This document shows, one piece after another, positions 7,434 through 15,039 of a stretch of 16,416 bases of DNA (within the stretch, counting starts at the first letter, position 1; every line of letters begins with the position of its first letter). Source of the DNA: Wenzhouxiangella sp. GTDB taxonomy: Bacteria > Pseudomonadota > Gammaproteobacteria > Xanthomonadales > Wenzhouxiangellaceae. Made by a program: the position numbers and the translations under genes. The stretch spans positions 1-16,416 of the forward strand of contig SKKV01000046.1 in assembly GCA_007123575.1 (NCBI GenBank), given 5' to 3'. Under the pieces are notes generated by a model. The model saw only the letters and a list, made by a program, of their open reading frames with translations. It did not search any database and had not been told where the DNA came from.

Positions 7434-7439
7434 ATGCCG

Positions 7440-8729
<1,290 letters not shown>

Positions 8730-8735
8730 GCCTGA

Positions 8736-8753
8736 TCTAGGAAATTTCCTAGA
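8736..8753. promoter_or_regulatory. 18-base perfect palindrome after citrate synthase
   Basis: TCTAGGAAATTTCCTAGA reads identically on both strands, with no central spacer. It starts 7 bases after the gltA stop and ends 46 bases before the first ATG of the EAL gene. With no U-tract and no loop it is a poor terminator; a dimeric regulator's operator is more likely. I cannot match it to a known box. Confidence 0.45.
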
Positions 8754-8758
8754 CAACC

Positions 8759-8775
8759 TCGGGAGCTTTTCCCGA
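8759..8775 (+). other. Small stem-loop in the spacer before the EAL gene
   Basis: TCGGGA (8759-8764) pairs with TCCCGA (8770-8775) over a five-base loop GCTTT. No run of T follows it, so it is not a standard intrinsic terminator; it may stabilise the gltA 3' end or be part of a leader structure. Confidence 0.35.
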
Positions 8776-8784
8776 TGACAGGAT

Positions 8785-8819
8785 TTAGCGAAAGCTGACA
8801 TGCTTGGCGGTATGTCAGC
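8785..8819 (+). promoter_or_regulatory. Overlapping hairpins around the EAL gene start codon (possible translational switch)
   Basis: GCTGACAT (8794-8801) is a perfect inverted repeat of ATGTCAGC (8812-8819), with a ten-base loop. The two candidate ATG codons, at 8800 and 8812, both lie in this stem. A second hairpin, TTAGC-GAAA-GCTGA (8785-8798, GNRA loop, one G-U pair), shares bases 8794-8798 with it, so only one can form. AGGA at 8780-8783 is too far from the ATG in linear form, but the GAAA hairpin would bring them together. Confidence 0.4.
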
Positions 8820-11484
8820 CGCCAGCCTTCAGCCCGAATCCACCGTTACCAGCCGTATTGGCAGGCATGCCTGCGTGGCCTTGAGCCTGGCCGTGGTTTT
8901 GCTGCTGATCACGACCCAGCTGGCACCTGCGTTTTCCGAGGCGACGGACTTTTACGGGCCCGATCTGGTCCAGATCGAGCGCCTGAGCTCGGAGGCTTCA
9001 GCCGCAGCTAGCGTCAGCGACCTGGTTGCCGACCCGCTGATGCCGGGTTGGGAAACCATCGGTGGCGAGATCAACTTAGGCTACGACGCGCGCCCGAAGT
9101 GGTATCGGCTAAGCATTGCCAACCCCGGCCACGATGCGCTGACCCGTTACCTCGAAATTGCCTACCCACTGCTTGACCAGGTCAACCTTTACCAGGTTGA
9201 GGCGGGTGAGATTACAGCGGCTTTTCGCGGCGGAGACAGCATGCCGCACCAGTACCGGCCGCTAAAACAACGCACCCTCGTGTTTCCACTGCACCTGTCC
9301 GCCGGCCAGGACCAGACGATTTACCTGCGGGTGCAGACCTCGGGCTCGCACCAGGTGCCGCTGCGCCTGTGGGAGCCGGAAGCCTTCCTGGATCATGATC
9401 GTCGAGACATGACCAGCCGCGGGATGTTCTACGGCATGCTCCTGATCATGGCCGTGTTCAACCTGTTTCTGTGGCGTACGTTCGGCGAGCGCAGCTTCCT
9501 GTATTTCGCTGGCGTTCAGTTTGCCCTGCTGGCCAGCATGTCCACCCTGCACGGGGTCACCTTCATGTACCTGGTGCCGGATCAGCCGCGGCTGCATGAG
9601 CTGATCATCCTCACCGGTGTTCCCCTGTCGGTGCTGTTCTTCTGTCTGTTTTGCCGGGAGTTTCTCGATCTGAGAGCGCGCCTGCCGCAAGGCGAGTGGC
9701 TGGCCCGAGCGTGCACGTGGCTGTGCGCCGCTGCAACATTGGGCGGGCTGGTGCTGCCCTACACCATCTCGACGCGGATTTCGGTCAACCTGATTGCCGT
9801 GGTCTGCCTGCTGATTCTGGCCATCGGCGTCCTGCGAGCGGCCCAGGGTGATCGCCAGGGGCACTATTTCGTGGCCGGCTGGTTTGTCCTGTTGCTGGGG
9901 GTGGTCGGTCATATCCTGACCCTGAGCAATGTCATCAGCAACGCCTTCTTGATGAACTACGCCATGGAGACCGGCGCTATCCTCGCTTCGCTGGTTTTCT
10001 CCTTCGCCCTGGGCGATCGCTTCCACCGTGAACGCCAGGGCCGGATCGAGGAGCAGCAGGCCCGCCTGGAGGCCATGCAGGAGCGCGAACAGGTCAAGCG
10101 CCGCCTGCTCGACCAGGCGCGCCGGCACCCCGCGACCGGGCTGCCCAACCGAACTGCGCTGGATCAGCGCCTGAACCAGCTGCTCAACGAGCCCGGTCGG
10201 CGCGGCGAGCGTCTGGCCCTGGTGCTGTTCAAAGTGCTCGGCTTCGACGACATCAACAAGACGCTGGGCCATGACAACTCCAGCGGCTTGCTTGCCCGGC
10301 TGGCGCGGCGCCTGGATCAGCGCGTGCTTGGCCTGGACAATCACGTACTCATGGAGCACGACGAAACCAATCATCATGCCGTTGCCCATGTCGAGGGTTA
10401 TGTATTCGCTTTCCTGGTTCGATTGGCACCCCAGGAAAGCCCGCGACCCATCATGCACGAGCTGGCCGAGGCCGTTCGCGAACCCTTCGAATACATGGGG
10501 CTGAGTTTGAGCGTAGGCGTCAACGGCGCCTGTGCCGTATGCCCGGACGACAGCGCCGATGCCGCCACGCTGGTTCGGCACGCCTTTATTGCCTTCGATC
10601 AGGCCGGCCAGGATGTCCAGGGCATGGCGGTCTACTCAGCGCTGGCCAATCCGTACAATCCCGGTCGCCTGACCCTGATGACCGAGCTGCGCAAGGCGAT
10701 CGAAACCGACCAGCTGGCGCTGTATTTTCAGCCGCAGATGAACCTGGCTACCGGTCGTATCTGCGCCGCCGAGGCGCTGTTGCGCTGGACCCATCCCGAA
10801 CAGGGCCAGATTGCGCCGGACTTTTTCATTGACCTGGCCGAAAAGGCCGGACTGATGCGTCCGCTGACCGACTGGGTGGTTGCCCGCGTGCTCGGCTTCA
10901 TCAACAGGCTTGACCGGGCTGGTTTTCCCATTCACGTCGCGGTCAACGTGTCGCCTTTAAGCCTGCGTGACCCGGATTTTGCCGATCGCATCCTGAGCCA
11001 GATCGAGCTTTCCGGCGCCCCCGTTGATCGATTGGTGATCGAGATGACCGAATCAGCTGCCATGGCCGACCCCGATATCACCCGCAACCAGCTTGCCAAG
11101 CTGGAGCAGGCCGGGGTTCGTCTGTCGATCGACGACTTTGGCACCGGCCACTCATCGCTGGCCTATCTCAGCCGGCTGCCGGTCAACGAAATCAAGATTG
11201 ATCGCTCGTTCGTGATGGACATGCTGGAGTCGCCGGGCAACGAGACGATCGTGCGCACCACGATCGACATGTGCCACGCGCTGGGCTACGAGGTGGTTGC
11301 CGAGGGGGTTGAAAGCCAGGCGATCCAGGACCGCCTGGCCGAGCTGGGTGCCGACTTGATCCAGGGCTACCATCTGTCGCGCCCGATTTCGGCCGAGCAG
11401 TTCCTGGCCTGGCTGGACGAGTTTCATGCCCGCCGGCACGGCAAGGCCAAAACCGTCGATATCAGCCGCTATTCCAGAAAGTAG
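8800..11484 (+). CDS. 7TMR-DISM sensor with degenerate GGDEF and intact EAL (probable c-di-GMP phosphodiesterase)
   Basis: An 894-residue inner-membrane signalling protein. A signal segment (about 24-46) precedes a periplasmic beta-rich 7TMR-DISMED2-type sensor domain (about 50-195). Seven transmembrane helices follow (about 205-405), then a short coiled coil (410-440). The GGDEF-like domain (about 445-610) keeps the start motif PATGLPNR, but the GGDEF signature itself is replaced by VEGYVFAF (531-538), so no cyclase activity is expected. The EAL domain (about 625-878) has every conserved catalytic or metal residue: Glu658 (EALLRW), Asn716, Glu748, Asp778-Asp779 (DDFGTG), Lys799, Glu835 and Gln855. 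It should therefore cleave c-di-GMP in response to a periplasmic ligand, which is unknown. The ATG at 8800 is used; ATG 8812 (four residues shorter) is equally possible, and both sit in a predicted stem. The stop is 18 bases from that of the opposing dehydrogenase gene. Confidence 0.92.
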   Translation: MLGGMSAASLQPESTVTSRIGRHACVALSLAVVLLLITTQLAPAFSEATDFYGPDLVQIERLSSEASAAASVSDLVADPLMPGWETIGGEINLGYDARPKWYRLSIANPGHDALTRYLEIAYPLLDQVNLYQVEAGEITAAFRGGDSMPHQYRPLKQRTLVFPLHLSAGQDQTIYLRVQTSGSHQVPLRLWEPEAFLDHDRRDMTSRGMFYGMLLIMAVFNLFLWRTFGERSFLYFAGVQFALLASMSTLHGVTFMYLVPDQPRLHELIILTGVPLSVLFFCLFCREFLDLRARLPQGEWLARACTWLCAAATLGGLVLPYTISTRISVNLIAVVCLLILAIGVLRAAQGDRQGHYFVAGWFVLLLGVVGHILTLSNVISNAFLMNYAMETGAILASLVFSFALGDRFHRERQGRIEEQQARLEAMQEREQVKRRLLDQARRHPATGLPNRTALDQRLNQLLNEPGRRGERLALVLFKVLGFDDINKTLGHDNSSGLLARLARRLDQRVLGLDNHVLMEHDETNHHAVAHVEGYVFAFLVRLAPQESPRPIMHELAEAVREPFEYMGLSLSVGVNGACAVCPDDSADAATLVRHAFIAFDQAGQDVQGMAVYSALANPYNPGRLTLMTELRKAIETDQLALYFQPQMNLATGRICAAEALLRWTHPEQGQIAPDFFIDLAEKAGLMRPLTDWVVARVLGFINRLDRAGFPIHVAVNVSPLSLRDPDFADRILSQIELSGAPVDRLVIEMTESAAMADPDITRNQLAKLEQAGVRLSIDDFGTGHSSLAYLSRLPVNEIKIDRSFVMDMLESPGNETIVRTTIDMCHALGYEVVAEGVESQAIQDRLAELGADLIQGYHLSRPISAEQFLAWLDEFHARRHGKAKTVDISRYSRK

Positions 11485-11502
11485 CCGTTCTACGGCCGTG
11501 CC

Positions 11503-12324
11503 CTAAATGAACAGATCGGGCAGCAGCTTTTCGCCGGGCTTGACTGCGTAGCGGTCAAGATCGGTCACGCCTGCTTTTTCCAGCACTTCATCGTCGATAA
11601 AGAAGTTGCCAGTCACCTCAGCGCCCGACTGAGTCAAAATCCAGTGGGCGGCATCGGCCATGATTTCCGGCTTGCGACAGTTTTCCGGTTTGACGGCACC
11701 ACCCAACATGGCCAGTGCGGCGGTGGCGATCACGGTACGTGGCCACAGCGCATTGACACCGATATTCAGGCCCTTGAATTCCTCGGCCATGCCCAGGACG
11801 CACTGGCTCATGCCGTACTTGGCCATGGTGTAGGCGACGTGCGGCCCAAACCACCTCGGATCCATGTTCAGTGGCGGCGACAGGTTGAGAATGTGCGGAT
11901 TGTCGGCTTGCTTCAAGTAGGGCAGAACTGACTGGGAACAGACGAAGGTGCCGCGAACATTTACCCCGAACATCAGGTCAAAGCGCTTCATTGGCACATC
12001 CGGAGTTGGTGCCAGGTAGATCGCCGAGGCATTGTTGACCAGAATATCGATGCCGCCGAAGTGTTCGGCTGTGGTGCGCATGGCCTCGACCACGGCTTCA
12101 TCGTCGCGAATATCGAGGCGAACGGCCAGCGCCTTGCCGCCAGCGGCCTCGACCTCTTCAGCTGCCGTATGAATGGTACCCGGCAGCTTCGGGTGCTTGC
12201 GATCGGTCTTGGCGGCAATCGCGACGTTGGCACCATCGGCGGCCGCACGCAGGGCGATGGCTTTGCCGATTCCGCGTGAGGCACCGGTGATAAACAGCGT
12301 TTTTCCTTTCAGAGTAAGGCTCAT
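11503..12324 (-). CDS. HSDL2-like short-chain dehydrogenase/reductase
   Basis: A 273-residue classical Rossmann SDR, cytoplasmic. Cofactor motif TGASRGIG at 13-20, NNAS at 97-100, catalytic Ser149, Tyr165 and Lys169 in YTMAK. The segments AIAAKTDRKHPKLPGTIHTA, ILNLSPPLN and LGMAEEFKG, and the C-terminal FIDDEVL...YAVKPG, closely match the SDR part of human HSDL2, from memory of that sequence. The SCP2 lipid-binding domain of the animal protein is absent. The substrate is unknown; a hydroxyacyl or steroid-like lipid is a guess. The basic TDRKHPK stretch after the second strand could favour NADP. An upstream extension to 12453 is open, but the ATG at 12322-12324 begins the conserved fold and leaves room for a divergent promoter. 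The gene is divergent from the DedA fusion. Confidence 0.9.
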   Translation of the reverse strand: MSLTLKGKTLFITGASRGIGKAIALRAAADGANVAIAAKTDRKHPKLPGTIHTAAEEVEAAGGKALAVRLDIRDDEAVVEAMRTTAEHFGGIDILVNNASAIYLAPTPDVPMKRFDLMFGVNVRGTFVCSQSVLPYLKQADNPHILNLSPPLNMDPRWFGPHVAYTMAKYGMSQCVLGMAEEFKGLNIGVNALWPRTVIATAALAMLGGAVKPENCRKPEIMADAAHWILTQSGAEVTGNFFIDDEVLEKAGVTDLDRYAVKPGEKLLPDLFI

Positions 12325-12338
12325 AAAGGCAGATGTCC

Positions 12339-12347
12339 TGTAATAAT
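12339..12347 (+). promoter_or_regulatory. Candidate extended -10 promoter for the DedA fusion gene
   Basis: TGTAATAAT fits TGn plus AATAAT (five of six to TATAAT) in the 94-base divergent spacer. No recognisable -35 is present. Transcription would start near 12354, about 65 bases before the ATG at 12419. Motif match only. Confidence 0.3.
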
Positions 12348-12418
12348 TCTCGCAGTATCCTACCTGAGTGCTGCCAAGGTCGTGAGGACTTACTTGTTGG
12401 GATGTCCGGGCGTTTCTG

Positions 12419-14404
12419 ATGGATGAAGGATTGTTGGGAAGTCTGGCAAGCATGGTCCAGTCTCATCCGGGCTGGGTGATCGCGCTGGCTTTCATTTTCG
12501 CCTTCCTGGAGTCGCTGGCGATTGTCGGCATTTTCGTGCCCGGCATCGTGTTGCTGTTCATGGTCGGCGCTGTCGTCGGCATGGATCCGGGTTTGTTTTT
12601 GGCCTGTTGGCTGGCCGCCAGTGCCGGTGCCCTGGCCGGTGATGTGATTAGCTACTGGCTGGGCTATCGGTTCAGCGATCGGGTGCCGAGACTGTGGCCG
12701 CTGAGCCGCCGCCCCGACATCCTGGCCGCCGGCCAGGTGCTATTCGCCCGCCACGGCGGCAAGGGCGTCTTTATCGGCCGCTTTATCGGTCCGATTCGCC
12801 CAGTGGTGCCACTGCTGGCAGGCACCATGGCTATGCCGCGCCTGCCGTTCCTGGCCTGGCTTTTGCCGGCCTGTATCCTTTGGGCGCCGCTTTACCTGCT
12901 GCCGGGCATGCTATTCGGCGCTTCTCTGGAACTGGCCGCCGACTTCGCCGGTCGTCTGGTGCTGGTGCTGCTGATCCTGGTGCTGGGCGGTTGGTTCGTG
13001 TTTTGGGTGACCCGGTTGGTCTATGAATTCACCGCGCGCCGCTCTGGCTGGTGGTTGCGCAGCATGATTCGCTGGAGCACCGACCGGCCCGTCGTCGGGC
13101 GCTTGCTGCAGCCCCTTTTCGAGCCGGGTGGGCGCGAAGTGCTGAGCGTGGCCTTGCTGGGAATTGCGCTGGTCGTTTCCCTGGCGGTGTTGATGGCAGT
13201 GCTGGTGTCGACCCCGTTTCTCGCCCCGGCCTGGGACGCCGAGTACCGCCTCTTGAGCCTGGCAGCCAGCCTCCGCAATCACTTTGCCGACCCGTTGTTT
13301 GCCTGGCTTTCATTGGCTGCGGAGCCCCCGACCACGGCAACCATCGCCGTGCTGATGAGTCTGGTGTTGTTGCTGCTGGGTCGTCGCGTTACTGCCTGGC
13401 ACTGGCTGGTCGCTACCTTGGGGGCATACTTGCTGGCCGTGCTACTCAGTACCATGATGGGCTGGCTGATCGACGGCCCCGAGATGATCCCAGGTATTGG
13501 TGAGGTGCCGCACCGGGGCATCACCCTGGTGACCACATTGCTTGGCTTTTTTGCCGTGATGCTGGCCAAGGATTTGAGCGCCAGACGGCGCAAATGGCCT
13601 TACCTGGTCAGCGCAGTTCTGGTCGGTGTGTTGGTGTTTTCGTACTACTATCTGGGTTTGGCCAGTCTGGCGGGGCTGCTTGCCGGCCTCGCCCTGGCCA
13701 TGGGCTGGACGGCGCTCATCGGTATTGCCTATCGCACCCGCGCGATCAGCCGGCGCCGTCCTGTGTGGCTGGCCCTGGTTTTCTATTCCCTGGTTGTTGT
13801 CGTGGCGATTATCCAGACGCATGACCAGGTCGCGGGCCGGCTTGATGCCACGCGCCTGGCTCAGCCGGATCGCAGCTATCCGTTCCTTGAGTGGCAGGAC
13901 GAGGGTTGGCAGCAGCTGCCTGGCCGGGTGACCAGGCTCGGGCGTTACTTAAACGCGCGCTTCGATTTTCAAGTGGCATCGAACCTGGAGCAGCTTGGCC
14001 AGCGTCTTGAAGCGGATGGCTGGCAGGTTGTTGAGGCCGGCAGTGGCCGAGCCTTATGGTCACTGCTGCTGGATTCGGATGACCCCGCGACCTTGCCGCA
14101 TTTGAGCCGGGATTTTGCTGGCCGTCCTGACAATCTGGTGATGCGCCTGGATAAGGCTGATGGCGAGTTTTTCCTGATCCGTCTCTGGGCCTCGGGGGCG
14201 CGTCTGGCGCCTGGCGGCACGCCGATCTGGCTTGGCCAGGTGCGCTCGGTAGCGCCAACCCGGCATCTGGCGTTGATCACCCGTTGGGAAGAGCGGGAGG
14301 ATGGATCGGATCGCGCCCTTGGCTACCTGGACAACAGCCTCGGCGATTGGCGAATCAGCGGTCCTGAAGACCGCCAGCGTCTCTATGTTTCGTTGTTCGA
14401 CTGA
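12419..14404 (+). CDS. DedA-PAP2-LssY fusion membrane protein with degenerate PAP2 active site
   Basis: A 661-residue polytopic protein with three parts. Residues 1-205 are a DedA/SNARE-associated domain, the family of lipid scramblase-like proteins. It has FLESLAIVGIFVPG (29-42), Glu31 and the conserved RFIGPIRPVVPLLAG (121-135). Residues about 240-440 align to a PAP2 phosphatase membrane domain. Residues about 465-661 match the soluble LssY C-terminal domain. The combination is a known architecture. Unusually, all three PAP2 catalytic motifs are lost: the KxxxxxxRP region reads GWLIDGPEM (348-356), PSGH is replaced by VPHRG (363-367), and SRxxxxxHxxxD is replaced by SYYYLGLASLAG (408-419), where the Arg, His and Asp positions hold Tyr, Ala and Gly. 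The fold seems kept, since the spacing and hydrophobic pattern are normal. A lipid phosphatase role is therefore unlikely; transport or scaffolding by DedA may remain. The 3' end overlaps the opposing Lon-domain gene by 22 bases. Confidence 0.88.
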   Translation: MDEGLLGSLASMVQSHPGWVIALAFIFAFLESLAIVGIFVPGIVLLFMVGAVVGMDPGLFLACWLAASAGALAGDVISYWLGYRFSDRVPRLWPLSRRPDILAAGQVLFARHGGKGVFIGRFIGPIRPVVPLLAGTMAMPRLPFLAWLLPACILWAPLYLLPGMLFGASLELAADFAGRLVLVLLILVLGGWFVFWVTRLVYEFTARRSGWWLRSMIRWSTDRPVVGRLLQPLFEPGGREVLSVALLGIALVVSLAVLMAVLVSTPFLAPAWDAEYRLLSLAASLRNHFADPLFAWLSLAAEPPTTATIAVLMSLVLLLLGRRVTAWHWLVATLGAYLLAVLLSTMMGWLIDGPEMIPGIGEVPHRGITLVTTLLGFFAVMLAKDLSARRRKWPYLVSAVLVGVLVFSYYYLGLASLAGLLAGLALAMGWTALIGIAYRTRAISRRRPVWLALVFYSLVVVVAIIQTHDQVAGRLDATRLAQPDRSYPFLEWQDEGWQQLPGRVTRLGRYLNARFDFQVASNLEQLGQRLEADGWQVVEAGSGRALWSLLLDSDDPATLPHLSRDFAGRPDNLVMRLDKADGEFFLIRLWASGARLAPGGTPIWLGQVRSVAPTRHLALITRWEEREDGSDRALGYLDNSLGDWRISGPEDRQRLYVSLFD

Positions 14405-14985
14405 CGAGTGGCCACTTCTTCGACCAGTTCAATCAGCGTGTCCAGGCGCGCTGCTGGATCGACCATTTCCAGCAGTTGCTGACTTCTGGGCAAGTCCAGG
14501 GGTAGCAGGTTGGCCAGGGCAAAGCCCAGGCTACTGGCATCGTCGATATCGACGTTGATCCGCTCGGCCAATTCGCGATTCTGCAGAACTTGCCGCATCA
14601 GGCTCTGCAGGGCACCGTGGCGCGGTGCAACGCTGGCCGCCTCTTCCTCGCCCAGCCAGGCGACCTCACCGATCAGCAGGCCATTGTCGCGGGCCCTTGT
14701 CGCGCGCACCCGAAATCGTCGGCAGCCTTCACAGTCAATGCCGAGCAGGCCGTCTTCGAGCGTGGTGAAGTCGCGAATGCGCGCTTCTGTGCCGATCGCG
14801 GCATGGCCGCCGCCGGCGCCCGGCTCGGTGTCCATGCGCCAGACGACGCCAAAGCCTACATCCTGGCGCAGGCACTCGCGCACCATGTCGATATAGCGGG
14901 ATTCAAAGATGCGCAGCGGCAGGCGACCGCCTGGCATCAGCACGACGTGGAGCGGAAACAGGGCCAGCGAGTCTGTGTTGGTCAT
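14383..14985 (-). CDS. LON peptidase substrate-binding domain protein (stand-alone LonN)
   Basis: A 200-residue cytoplasmic protein made only of the N-terminal Lon (PUA-like plus helical) domain. It opens with the typical LALFPLHVVLMPGGRLPLRIFE and has YIDMVRECLRQDVGFGVVW, as in the small LonN-domain proteins of proteobacteria. There is no AAA+ ATPase or Ser-Lys protease domain, so it is not a protease; its role is unclear. The ATG at 14983-14985 fits the family's normal start; an upstream TTG at 15013-15015 would add ten residues that do not look conserved. It lies 54 bases after mpl in the same direction and is probably co-transcribed, though the spacer contains a TTGACC that could be a -35 without a good -10. 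The stop lies inside the DedA fusion gene's 3' end. Confidence 0.9.
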   Translation of the reverse strand: MTNTDSLALFPLHVVLMPGGRLPLRIFESRYIDMVRECLRQDVGFGVVWRMDTEPGAGGGHAAIGTEARIRDFTTLEDGLLGIDCEGCRRFRVRATRARDNGLLIGEVAWLGEEEAASVAPRHGALQSLMRQVLQNRELAERINVDIDDASSLGFALANLLPLDLPRSQQLLEMVDPAARLDTLIELVEEVATRQSNNET

Positions 14986-15039
14986 GGAGCGGGCATTCGT
15001 CCATCGGAAGGGCAAAGGTCAAGCATTCCCGATGCCTCG

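Noticed and set aside
7344..7439. Citrate synthase start 32 codons upstream, or at the ATG at 7434
   Set aside because: The extra residues are Arg/Cys-rich and unlike any citrate synthase; AGGAGA abuts ATG 7434 but is properly spaced for GTG 7440.
8730..8800. c-di-GMP-I riboswitch upstream of the EAL gene
   Set aside because: A GAAA tetraloop is present, but the conserved GEMM core sequences and second helix are not visible in the 70 bases.
9262..10581. 439-codon open frame antisense to the EAL gene
   Set aside because: Its product is a Gln/Gly/Ala/His-rich shadow with no recognisable domain; the sense frame has strong domain evidence throughout.
11484..11496. Hairpin GCCGT-TCT-ACGGC as bidirectional terminator between the EAL gene and the dehydrogenase
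   Set aside because: Only five base pairs with a three-base loop and no T run on either strand.
12325..12453. Longer dehydrogenase start at 12453
   Set aside because: The extension would overlap the DedA gene start and adds a non-conserved sequence before the normal SDR N-terminus.
14986..15015. TTG start for the LonN protein at 15015
   Set aside because: The added ten residues do not resemble family N-termini, which begin just before the LFPL motif.
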